From Candidatus Cellulosilyticum pullistercoris (GTDB lineage: Bacteria; Bacillota; Clostridia; Lachnospirales; Cellulosilyticaceae): a DNA stretch of 18,570 nt. Below are positions 6,434 through 13,934 of the stretch, piece by piece. The notes beneath the pieces were generated by a model. It searched no databases. It was given only the letters and a program-made list of their open reading frames with translations, and had not been told where the DNA came from. Position numbers and translations under genes: made by a program. Positions within the stretch are counted from its first letter, which is position 1, and each line of letters starts with the position of its first letter. The DNA is taken from NCBI GenBank assembly GCA_018883705.1, contig JAHLFQ010000041.1, forward strand, positions 1 to 18,570, given 5' to 3'.

Positions 6434-8500
6434 TTACCAGTATATGTCCGAAAATTCTAAGTTACATTTTTCAATCTTCCCCCAATTATTACACTCCTCT
6501 ATTATTGCTTCTCCATCTACTTGAACTCTAGGAAGACTAAAAATCATTTTAGTTCCTTGATTTACAATACTTTCTACTCTTATACTTCCACCATGAAGTT
6601 CTACTAAAGACTTGACTAAGGATAGGCCTATGCCACTTCCCTCTGTCTGCCTGGTTAGAAGATTATCACCTTGAGTAAAACGCTCAAAGATCATATCTTG
6701 CTTTTCTTTTGAAATTCCAATTCCATTATCCTCTACAGAAATGACTACTTTATCATATGCAATATCTATGTATACTCTGATTTTGCCATCTTTGGTTGTA
6801 TATTTAATCGCATTAGATAATAAGTTAAGCATAATTTTTTCTATTTTATCCGGATCGCATGCTATAATTTCTTCTTCTGTTATTGTATCAAATATAAGTT
6901 CTATTCCTTTATCATTAATATACTGTGCCACAGATAGAGTAATTTCTTCTATAACACTCACAATATTTAAATTCTGCCTGTTCAGTTGATAATAACCTGA
7001 ATCTATATGTGTAATATCAATTAAATTATTTACCAGTCGCAGAAGTCTATAGGCATTTTGTTTCATAGCCTTCCCATATTTAATTAGTTGGAGTGCACCT
7101 TCATATTGCTCCCCATAATCAAGGATCTTGCATTCAATGAGCTGAATCGTCCCTAGTATGATGTTAATAGGTGTTCTAAATTCATGAGAGATATTAGCAA
7201 AAAATTCATTTTTAACTATTTCTAGCTGTATCATCCTTTGAAGTTCTTCACTTTCCTGTTCTATTTTTACCTGCTCTGTAACATCTCTTGCCGCAACTAA
7301 TATGGTCTCACTTTCCTTCACCCACCTACTGCTCCACTCCAGCCATTTAAATGCCCCATTCTTACATAAATACCTGCTTCTATGTGCCCTAACAACACTT
7401 AATTCATCATGTCTGTAAATCACCTCTACCGTATAAATAAGGTCATCGGGGTGAATCAGCTGCTCCCATGTCATTTCTAATAGTTCTGACTCTTTCCAGC
7501 CTAAAACTTCACTCCACGCAGCACTTACTTTTCTAAAATAACCTTCCTCATCCATAATAGCTACTAAGTCTACTACTGTTTCTAAAAATAGATTCAGTTC
7601 TGTTTGAGTATTCCTATATTCTTCCATCTTCCTCTTAATTTTCAAAGAAGTTCTTTTTATTTTAATAAGAGTGCCGATCTTATTACAAATCTTTTTAATA
7701 ATGTCATCTTGATTTACTTTAAACTGTTTTTCTTCTTTAAAAGAACAACTTAATATACCAAGTACTTCTCCTTCATTCTCAATTTTATAAAGTCCAAAAT
7801 ACTGGATATGATTTTCCTTTATAGCTTCTATATCTATATATTCTTTTCTCTGCTCTACAGGTAAAATACCTTCTATAAGTTTATTTTTATCCACTACTAA
7901 ATGATTGTGATTTTTAAGATAATTTTGGGTCCTTCCTGTTTTCGCATACATCTCTAAATGACTATCATTATTATTATAAACCCAAATACTTACCTCACTC
8001 GCATCTAACCATCTGAAGATATCCATCTCTATAAGCTGTATAACTTCTCTTATATTTGTCATAGAATAATTGTCCAAATCTTGACTAATAGTAGCAATTT
8101 CATTATTACTTTCCTTTAATCGCTGATTTAAACTCTTAGAAAGAGTAATTTCTCTACATATTCCTATAATATACTTGCACTCATTATGCTCATCAAATAT
8201 AGCTGCTTTATATACTTCAAACCATCTTGTATATATTCCTTCACCTCTAACTTCTTCAAATACTTTTGGCATCCTAGTTCTTCTAACTTCTTCATCTGAA
8301 TTATGACAGTTTCTGCTTGCCTCTTCTGGCCAAAAATCACTATCCAGCTTACCTAATACATTTTCCTTCTTATTACCAACGCTACGAGCATATACTTCAT
8401 TCACATAAATATATCTACTATTCTTATCCTTAATCCATGCACTATATGGCATATTATCTAAAAGCATTTCTAAATCTTCTTTTGTATAGCAGTCTGTCAT
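6434..8500 (-). CDS. Soluble PAS-GAF-PAS sensor histidine kinase, orphan
   Basis: Cytoplasmic sensor kinase of 688 residues with no membrane segment. In order: a PAS domain (about 8-120; MPYSAWIKDKNSRYIYVNEVYA, then GICREITL), a GAF-like domain (about 140-285), a second PAS (about 300-415; VDLVAIMDEEGYFRKVSAAWSEVLGW, with HPDD and a PAC end ILVAARDVTEQ), HisKA with phospho-acceptor His439 (FFANISHEFRTP), and an ATPase domain with N box NLLSNAIKYT, G1 VEDNGIGIS, F box FERFTQ and G2 GSGIGLSLVK. A 25-residue tail follows. There is no receiver or output domain and no response regulator next to it, so its partner is elsewhere. The start at 8500 has AGGGG 8 nt upstream; the ATG seven codons earlier lies before that site. 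The signal may be redox, a ligand or light via PAS/GAF; this cannot be decided from sequence. Confidence 0.9.
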   Translation of the reverse strand: MTDCYTKEDLEMLLDNMPYSAWIKDKNSRYIYVNEVYARSVGNKKENVLGKLDSDFWPEEASRNCHNSDEEVRRTRMPKVFEEVRGEGIYTRWFEVYKAAIFDEHNECKYIIGICREITLSKSLNQRLKESNNEIATISQDLDNYSMTNIREVIQLIEMDIFRWLDASEVSIWVYNNNDSHLEMYAKTGRTQNYLKNHNHLVVDKNKLIEGILPVEQRKEYIDIEAIKENHIQYFGLYKIENEGEVLGILSCSFKEEKQFKVNQDDIIKKICNKIGTLIKIKRTSLKIKRKMEEYRNTQTELNLFLETVVDLVAIMDEEGYFRKVSAAWSEVLGWKESELLEMTWEQLIHPDDLIYTVEVIYRHDELSVVRAHRSRYLCKNGAFKWLEWSSRWVKESETILVAARDVTEQVKIEQESEELQRMIQLEIVKNEFFANISHEFRTPINIILGTIQLIECKILDYGEQYEGALQLIKYGKAMKQNAYRLLRLVNNLIDITHIDSGYYQLNRQNLNIVSVIEEITLSVAQYINDKGIELIFDTITEEEIIACDPDKIEKIMLNLLSNAIKYTTKDGKIRVYIDIAYDKVVISVEDNGIGISKEKQDMIFERFTQGDNLLTRQTEGSGIGLSLVKSLVELHGGSIRVESIVNQGTKMIFSLPRVQVDGEAIIEECNNWGKIEKCNLEFSDIYW

Positions 8501-8564
8501 TTTCTTTCCCCTTTCTTTCATTACTTAGTTATCATATAACTTTGGATACACTTTATTTTTAAAA

Positions 8565-8593
8565 TTATATCATAATATTATAAAAAATTTAAT
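8565..8593 (-). promoter_or_regulatory. Extended -10 promoter of the PAS kinase gene
   Basis: The minus strand carries TGATATAAT, an extended -10 (hexamer 8565-8570), with TTAAAT 17 bp upstream (8588-8593) as a weak -35. It gives a leader of about 60 nt. The DNA between here and the liv terminator is AT-rich and holds no gene I can see. Confidence 0.6.
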
Positions 8594-8680
8594 ATTATTC
8601 AAATATATAGACATTTTATTTTCATCTAATAGAAGATTTTGTCGTAATAGCAGGATTTATTATGATTGATTCTTCTTACA

Positions 8681-8755
8681 TATAAAATAAAAGCCCATGG
8701 CTTAGCCATTCATCTTCTGCAGATGAAATACAGCTAAGCCATGGGCTTATTTTAT
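8681..8755 (-). terminator. Terminator of the liv operon with a nested hairpin
   Basis: Outer arms 8691-8706 and 8733-8748 form a perfect 16-bp stem (AAGCCCATGGCTTAGC). The 26-nt loop itself folds into a 7-bp hairpin (TTCATCT/AGATGAA, 8709-8727). On the minus strand the stem is followed by TTTTATTTTATA, and it lies about 20 bp beyond the last liv gene. The plus side also ends in TTATTTTATT, so it may work both ways. Confidence 0.88.
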
Positions 8756-8770
8756 TCATATCACTTAATT

Positions 8771-9481
8771 CTACTCTCCAAGATAAGCTTTCTTAATAGA
8801 GTCATCATTAATGAGCTTCTTTGCATCTCCTTCAAGTACCACTTTTCCTGTTTCAAGTACATAAGCACGATTTGCAATAGAAAGAGCTTTTTTTGCATTT
8901 TGTTCTACAAGAAGAACTGTTGTCCCACTAGCACTTATCTCTTCAATAATTTTAAAGATTTCATTTACATATAAAGGTGAAAGTCCCATTGAAGGTTCAT
9001 CCATTAAAATAATTTTAGGATGAGACATAAGAGCCCTTCCCATAGCAAGCATTTGTTGCTCTCCTCCACTTAAGGTACCTGCAATCTGATCTTTTCTTTC
9101 TTTAAGTCTTGGGAATTTACTATAAACCATTTGAATGGTATCTTCTATTTCACTTTTACTACTACGTGTATACGCACCTAACTTAAGATTTTCTAAAACG
9201 GTAAGCTCTTGGAAAATACGACGACCTTCTGGAACATGTGCCATTCCCATAGATACAATCTTATGAGCAGGTGTTTTAGTAAGCTCAGCCCCTTCAAAAG
9301 TAATGGACCCTGCTTTTGCTCCTAATAGTCCTGTTATGGTATGAAGAATAGTGGTTTTTCCTGCTCCATTAGCTCCAATTAGAGCAATAACTTCCCCCTC
9401 ATTGACTTCAAAGGAGATACCTTTTATTGCTTGGATCATCCCGTAACATACTTCTAGATTTTCAACTTTTAACATAGCCAT
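8771..9481 (-). CDS. livF: Branched-chain amino acid ABC transporter ATPase LivF
   Basis: One of two ATPases powering the LivJHMGF importer, 236 residues, normal for LivF. Walker A is GANGAGKTT (about 33-41), the signature LSGGEQQMLAMGRAL, Walker B IILMDEPSMGLSP and the H-loop lies in LLVEQN. MAHVPEGRRIFQELTVLENL is a clear LivF mark: it has PEGRR where LivG has ARTFQNIRLF. ATG 9481 has AAGGAG 8 nt upstream. It is last in the operon, 15 bp after livG and just before the terminator. It forms a cytoplasmic heterodimer with LivG on the LivHM pore. Confidence 0.95.
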   Translation of the reverse strand: MAMLKVENLEVCYGMIQAIKGISFEVNEGEVIALIGANGAGKTTILHTITGLLGAKAGSITFEGAELTKTPAHKIVSMGMAHVPEGRRIFQELTVLENLKLGAYTRSSKSEIEDTIQMVYSKFPRLKERKDQIAGTLSGGEQQMLAMGRALMSHPKIILMDEPSMGLSPLYVNEIFKIIEEISASGTTVLLVEQNAKKALSIANRAYVLETGKVVLEGDAKKLINDDSIKKAYLGE

Positions 9482-9496
9482 AAAACGTTCTCCTTT

Positions 9497-10255
9497 CTAT
9501 TCTCCTAAATAAGCTGTAACAACTTGTGGATGATTAAGTACTTCACTTGTTTCACCATGAGCCAGTTCTTTACCAAAGTTAAGTACAGTGATTTCTTCAC
9601 AAATACCGCCTACTAATTTCATATCATGCTCGATTAGTAAGACGGTCATATCAAATCTATCCCTAACAAATCGAATAGTGTCCATGAGTTCAGCCGTTTC
9701 ATTTGGATTCATTCCTGCTGCCGGTTCATCTAAAAGTAATAATTTTGGATTTGTAGCAAGTGCTCTTGCAATTTCTAGTTTTCTCTGCTTTCCATAAGGA
9801 AGGTTAGACGCTAAAAAATCTTTTTCCTTATCTAAGTCAAATACTTTAAGAAGCTCTATCGCTTTCTCATCCATTTCTTTTTCTTCTTTAAAATAACGTG
9901 GTAATCTTAAGATACTTTCTACTACTGTATATTTCTTTTGATTACTAAGACCAATTTTGACATTATCGAGTACACTCATATTGTCAAAAAGGCGAATGTT
10001 TTGGAACGTTCTTGCAATGCCTTTTCGATTAATTTCAATTGCCTTTTTACCTGTTAAGTTTTCTCCATCTAAAGAGAATGTTCCGCTAGTTGGCTTATAA
10101 ACGCCTGTTAACATATTAAATACAGTTGTTTTTCCTGCGCCGTTAGGACCGATAAGCCCATAAAGCTGGCCTTTTTCTATTTTTAGATTAAAACCATCTA
10201 CAGCTCTAAGTCCACCAAATACGATACTTAAGTTATTAACCTCTAATAGTGCCAT
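9497..10255 (-). CDS. livG: Branched-chain amino acid ABC transporter ATPase LivG
   Basis: Second ATPase of the importer, 252 residues. Walker A is GPNGAGKTT, the Q-loop region is ARTFQNIRLFDNMSVLDN, the signature LPYGKQRKLEIARAL, Walker B LLLLDEPAAGMNP and the switch His lies in LLIEHDMKLV. The C-terminal LAHGETSEVLNHPQVVTAYLGE is the family ending. Two ATGs compete. The second (10255) lies 7 nt after AAGGAG, while the first (10261) almost touches it, so I take 10255. The start overlaps the end of livM by 20 bp, which implies translational coupling. Confidence 0.95.
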   Translation of the reverse strand: MALLEVNNLSIVFGGLRAVDGFNLKIEKGQLYGLIGPNGAGKTTVFNMLTGVYKPTSGTFSLDGENLTGKKAIEINRKGIARTFQNIRLFDNMSVLDNVKIGLSNQKKYTVVESILRLPRYFKEEKEMDEKAIELLKVFDLDKEKDFLASNLPYGKQRKLEIARALATNPKLLLLDEPAAGMNPNETAELMDTIRFVRDRFDMTVLLIEHDMKLVGGICEEITVLNFGKELAHGETSEVLNHPQVVTAYLGE

Positions 10256-11222
10256 CCCCATTCTCCTTTCTAGCTACTTTTTTAATCTTAATTTTAGAGA
10301 AAAGGTTCTCCTTGTATTCTGCAAATTTTGGTGATGCATTTAATATCATCATTAAAATGAGTACAACTGAATAAATCAGCATACGATAATCTGCTAAACC
10401 ACGAAGCACCTCAGGTAAGATAGTAATCACAATCGCTGCAATAATTGAGCCTAAAATATTACCCATACCACCCATAACAACCATAACTAAAATCTCGATA
10501 GATTTATTAAAGTCAAAAGTATCTGGTTTTAAAATTCCAAGATTATGACCATATAATACACCAGCTACTCCAGCAAAGAATGCGGCAACAACAAAAGCTA
10601 AAAGTTTATGATACACCACATTAATTCCTAGAGATTCAGAGGCAATAATGTTATCACGAATTGAACAAATAGCACGCCCGTGTCTTGATTTAACTAAGTT
10701 AGAAATAACTAGAACTGTGATGACAATAAGTACATAAACCATCGTATAGTTCGTTGTTTTATCTATACCTTTAAGACCACCTGCACCACCTGTAATATTC
10801 ATATTCGTAAAAACAGAACGGATAATCTCACCAAAAGCTAAAGTAACAATGGCTAAATAATCTCCTTTTAAACGAAGGGCAGGTACACCAATAATAATCC
10901 CGAAAAGTGCCGCTACAATCCCACCGATTAAAAGAGCTATTGGAAATTCTATGTATGTTGGTAAATCCATATAAATAGTAAATAAACAGCCTGTATAAGC
11001 TCCAACTGACATGAATCCAGCATGCCCTAAAGTTAATTCTCCTAAAAAACCAACGGTTAGATTAAGTGAAACCGCTAAAATAACATTAATACCTACTGGA
11101 ACAAGTAAGCTTTGATACTGTCTTGATAACATCCCTGAAGTCATTAATAAAGTAATTGCGATATAGAGTGCAACCGTTACAATCACAGAGATGATGTTCT
11201 TTTTATTAAGTAATTTTTTCAT
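10236..11222 (-). CDS. livM: Branched-chain amino acid ABC transporter permease LivM
   Basis: Membrane permease of 328 residues with eight or more hydrophobic segments. The family core is easy to see: NLTVGFLGELTLGHAGFMSVGAYT near residues 55-78, then PALRLKGDYLAIVTLAFGEIIR, NITGGAGGL and GMGNILGSIIAAIVI. It has no long N-terminal extension. A very strong AGGAGGGG stands 5 nt before ATG, and it lies within 14 bp after the livH stop. It pairs with LivH to make the channel across the membrane. Confidence 0.95.
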   Translation of the reverse strand: MKKLLNKKNIISVIVTVALYIAITLLMTSGMLSRQYQSLLVPVGINVILAVSLNLTVGFLGELTLGHAGFMSVGAYTGCLFTIYMDLPTYIEFPIALLIGGIVAALFGIIIGVPALRLKGDYLAIVTLAFGEIIRSVFTNMNITGGAGGLKGIDKTTNYTMVYVLIVITVLVISNLVKSRHGRAICSIRDNIIASESLGINVVYHKLLAFVVAAFFAGVAGVLYGHNLGILKPDTFDFNKSIEILVMVVMGGMGNILGSIIAAIVITILPEVLRGLADYRMLIYSVVLILMMILNASPKFAEYKENLFSKIKIKKVARKENGDGTIRG

Positions 11223-11233
11223 AACTGCCCCTC

Positions 11234-12109
11234 CTATACCTTATCCATACGAATTTTTCCTAACAATCCAGATGGTTTTACTAAAAGTACGATAATAAGT
11301 ACCGCAAATACAATAGCATCTGAAAGGTTAGTCGAAATATATGCCTTAGATAAACTTTCAATAATTCCTAATAAAATACCGCCAAGCATAGCCCCTGGAA
11401 TACTACCGATTCCACCAAGTACTGCTGCAACGAATGCTTTTATCCCTGGAAGTGAACCTGTATAAGGACCAACAAAACCATAAGAACTTACAAATAATAC
11501 ACCAGCTACGGCAGCTAATGCTGAACCAATAGCAAACGTAATGGAAATCGTTTGATTAACGTTAATCCCCATAAGTTGTGCTGCGCCTTTATCTTCTGAA
11601 ACAGCTAGCATAGCTTTTCCTATCTTTGTCTTCTTAATGAACAAAGTAAGTCCAATCATAATAAGAATTGTAATACCTAAAGTAACAATGGATTCTCCAG
11701 TTAATTCTAATCCACCTATTTTAATACCTGACATTGTAATGGCTGAATCTACTTTACGTTTGTTAGACCCAAAGATTAAAAGTGCTACACTTTGAAGGAA
11801 ATAACTCACCCCAATCGCCGTAATAAGGACGGTAAGTGGTGATGCATTTCTAAGTGGCTTGTAAGCAATCTTTTCGATTGTTACACCTAAAACCGAACAA
11901 ACAATAACTGATGCTAAAATAGCAACAACTGGTGGCATACCTAAGTTTGTCATAACAAGAGATAATGTATAAGCTCCAACCATGATGATGTCTCCATGGG
12001 CGAAGTTTAGCATCTTAGCAATTCCATAAACCATGGTATAACCAAGTGCCATTAATGCGTAAATACTTCCTAAGTTTAATCCATTTATAAGCTGTTCAAT
12101 AAAGCCCAT
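11234..12109 (-). CDS. livH: Branched-chain amino acid ABC transporter permease LivH
   Basis: Membrane permease of 291 residues, the usual LivH length, with about eight hydrophobic segments. Its diagnostic stretches are LINGLNLGSIYALMALGYTMVYGIAKMLNFAHGDIIMVGAY at the start and the permease loop SEDKGAAQLMGINVNQTI, with GLPGIKAFVAAVLGGIGSIPGA-like sequence (here SLPGIKAF) towards the end. The ATG has GAGGAGG 8 nt upstream. It is the first gene of the downstream transcription unit, behind its own promoter at 12145-12173 as well as read-through from livJ. Confidence 0.95.
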   Translation of the reverse strand: MGFIEQLINGLNLGSIYALMALGYTMVYGIAKMLNFAHGDIIMVGAYTLSLVMTNLGMPPVVAILASVIVCSVLGVTIEKIAYKPLRNASPLTVLITAIGVSYFLQSVALLIFGSNKRKVDSAITMSGIKIGGLELTGESIVTLGITILIMIGLTLFIKKTKIGKAMLAVSEDKGAAQLMGINVNQTISITFAIGSALAAVAGVLFVSSYGFVGPYTGSLPGIKAFVAAVLGGIGSIPGAMLGGILLGIIESLSKAYISTNLSDAIVFAVLIIVLLVKPSGLLGKIRMDKV

Positions 12110-12144
12110 CCTAGTCGCCTCCTCTTTGAATATTTAAGTTTTAT

Positions 12145-12173
12145 TTTATATTACTCTGACGTACAAATGTCCA
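12145..12173 (-). promoter_or_regulatory. Internal promoter for livHMGF
   Basis: The minus strand has TGGACA (12168-12173), 17 bp, then TATAAA (12145-12150), each one base from consensus. It lies immediately after the livJ terminator and about 35 bp upstream of the livH start, so the transport subunits can be transcribed independently of livJ. Confidence 0.7.
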
Positions 12174-12190
12174 TTTTGCTTAAATGGTTG

Positions 12191-12245
12191 AAAAAATGTC
12201 CCGAAATAGCTTCTTTTATCGTCCTCTAAAAGCTATTTCAGGACA
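12191..12245 (-). terminator. Terminator between livJ and livH
   Basis: Arms 12230-12245 and 12197-12212 pair over 16 bp with one G-U pair (TGTCCTGAAATAGCTT on the minus strand). The 17-nt loop is followed after the stem by six Ts (12191-12196). It lies about 30 bp after the livJ stop and would limit read-through, so more binding protein than permease is made. Confidence 0.9.
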
Positions 12246-12278
12246 GCCTTAAATGATTCAAATCATCCTATTATTTTA

Positions 12279-13427
12279 CTATTTAGCAACATATTGACCA
12301 TTTTCAATCACTGCAACCATTGCTGATTTATTAGGTTCACCATCAGCTGTAAAAGTCATATCCCCTGTGATCCCGTTAACAGAAATCTTTGTCATTGCTG
12401 CAATAAGATTTTCATTTGTAACATCATCACCACATTCTTCAATAGCTAATTTAATTGCATAAATGCCATCATAACCATCAGCTGCAAATTGGTCTGGTGT
12501 TTGATTATAAGCTTTTTGATAAGCTTCTACGAAATTCTTAACGTTTTCTTTTTCAGATGTTGCAACAAATGGTGTAAGGAAAATAGCCCCTTCAATGTTA
12601 GATGTATCTCCATTTAATTGATCGATTACACCGTCCCATCCATCAGAACCGAAGTATGGTAAGTTAAGTCCTATTGTTTGAGCTTGCTCTGTAATCGCAG
12701 CTACTTCTGCATAATAAATTGGAAGGAAGATGCACTCTGCTTCTGTTCCTTTAATTTTGGTAAGTTGAGTTTTAAAATCAACATCTCCCTTATTAAAAGA
12801 TTCCTGTGCAACAATGTTCATTCCATTAGCAGCAGCTTCTTCAATGAAAGCGTCTGTAACACCCTTACTATATTCATCACCTACATTGTAGATAATTGCA
12901 ACATTCTTAAAGCCTTGATCTTTTATGTAGTCTGCCATTGTTTTTCCTTGTAATGGGTCAGTAAAACAAATTCTAAAAGCATTTTCATATTTCGTACAGT
13001 TTTGAGCTGAACCACTTGGTGTCACTTGTAAGATACCATCTTTAATTGATTCTTCTCCTATTGCAATACTACAACCTGAAGTAACTCCTCCTAAAATAGC
13101 TGTTACATTTTGGTCCATAATCTTGTTATAGGCACTAATAGATTTTTCCGCATCATCTTGATCGTCTTCAAATATAAGCTCAAATTGTTTACCATTCACA
13201 CCACCTGCGGCATTAATTTCAGCAATAGCAATTTCAGCCCCTTGTTTAACAGAATTACCATAAGAAGCAGATTCTCCTGTTAAAGGTCCGATCCCACCGA
13301 TTTTATAAACATCTGAACTTGCACTTGCACCAGCACTTTGGCTATTCCCACTACAACCTGTCATGGCTCCCATACACATAGCAACAGTTGTTACTACTGT
13401 TAAGCCTTTTCTTAATTTCTCCTTCAT
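12279..13427 (-). CDS. livJ: Branched-chain amino acid-binding lipoprotein LivJ/LivK
   Basis: Extracellular solute receptor of the importer, 382 residues, tethered as a lipoprotein. A short signal peptide (MKEKLRKGLTVVTTVAM...) ends in the lipobox MTGC with Cys25, followed by a Ser/Gly/Ala-rich spacer. The mature part is a type 1 periplasmic-binding fold opening IGGIGPLTGESASYG and running through GGVNGKQFELIFEDDQDD, AILGGVTSGCSIAI and VTPSGSA, the ligand cleft of the Leu/Ile/Val family. The start at 13427 has GGGGG 7 nt upstream; the ATG nine codons earlier lies before that site and would spoil the signal peptide. Preference among Leu, Ile, Val or another amide substrate cannot be read off; the liv permease context makes branched-chain amino acids the best guess. 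Confidence 0.93.
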   Translation of the reverse strand: MKEKLRKGLTVVTTVAMCMGAMTGCSGNSQSAGASASSDVYKIGGIGPLTGESASYGNSVKQGAEIAIAEINAAGGVNGKQFELIFEDDQDDAEKSISAYNKIMDQNVTAILGGVTSGCSIAIGEESIKDGILQVTPSGSAQNCTKYENAFRICFTDPLQGKTMADYIKDQGFKNVAIIYNVGDEYSKGVTDAFIEEAAANGMNIVAQESFNKGDVDFKTQLTKIKGTEAECIFLPIYYAEVAAITEQAQTIGLNLPYFGSDGWDGVIDQLNGDTSNIEGAIFLTPFVATSEKENVKNFVEAYQKAYNQTPDQFAADGYDGIYAIKLAIEECGDDVTNENLIAAMTKISVNGITGDMTFTADGEPNKSAMVAVIENGQYVAK

Positions 13428-13497
13428 GATTAAACCCCCTGTAGTTAAATTCAATATTTAAAATATAATTATAAAAAACAAACTTTTTCTTTAAAAG

Positions 13498-13526
13498 AAT
13501 ATACTATCATTTATTTAATTTGTCAA
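13498..13526 (-). promoter_or_regulatory. Promoter of livJ
   Basis: The minus strand has a perfect TTGACA (13521-13526), a 17-bp spacer and TATATT (13498-13503). Transcription should start near 13491, giving a leader of about 64 nt, too short for a T-box. I looked for a CodY-like box here and found no convincing one. Confidence 0.88.
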
Positions 13527-13852
13527 TTGAATTTTAAAATTATATAAATTTCATTTTTAAAGAATCAAATATTATATTCACAACACCGTTAATTATCTAA
13601 CTAACCTTGTTATATCAGCCTTTTATCTTATATTTTTTTCTTATTACTTTAATACTCGTGTTAATCATTTTGATTTCTAGCTTTCTCAATCCCTCATTAC
13701 TCTCTATATACATGGGTATTCTTTAATCAATAACTTTTATTTTTTTAGTTACTCATTTATATTGTACTCATGACTTATTTCAGTATCATATAACAAATAC
13801 TTCATTTTTTATAATTTTATATTCAATAAGCCTCAAAATAGATTTTGAATAT
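13527..13852. other. AT-rich intergenic stretch without a recognisable gene
   Basis: Very AT-rich DNA between the livJ promoter and the terminator of the beta-glucoside operon. No frame has a plausible protein with a ribosome-binding site, and no tRNA or riboswitch fold was recognised. The only ordered element I see is the inverted repeat at its end (13815-13856). Confidence 0.6.
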
Positions 13853-13856
13853 AAAA
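13815..13856. repeat. 12-bp perfect inverted repeat next to the operon terminator
   Basis: TTTTATATTCAA (13815-13826) and TTGAATATAAAA (13845-13856) are exact reverse complements around an 18-nt spacer. The spacer also begins a smaller overlapping dyad, TCAAAAT-AG-ATTTTGA (13833-13848). It overlaps the T-tract of the terminator on its right. It has no GC core, so it is probably a second RNA hairpin or a chance AT-rich dyad. Confidence 0.5.
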
Positions 13857-13894
13857 AATCCCCAAGGATGTCACGAAATGCGACCTCCTTGAGG
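13853..13894 (-). terminator. Terminator of the beta-glucoside operon
   Basis: Arms 13880-13894 and 13860-13874 form a 15-bp stem (CCTCAAGGA at its base on the minus strand, pairing with TCCTTGGGG) with two wobble pairs and one mismatch around a 5-nt loop. A six-T tract follows. It lies about 40 bp after the glucosidase stop. Confidence 0.87.
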
Positions 13895-13934
13895 CAATCA
13901 TAAATACTAAAACTATATTTATACTATTTATTTC

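Noticed and set aside
13428..13495. T-box or other riboswitch in the livJ leader
   Set aside because: With the promoter at 13498-13526 the leader is only about 64 nt, has no terminator and no T-box sequence.
13526..13560. CodY box near the livJ promoter
   Set aside because: AATTTTAAAATTC-like sequence matches only about half of the consensus AATTTTCWGAAAATT; not above what AT-rich DNA gives by chance.
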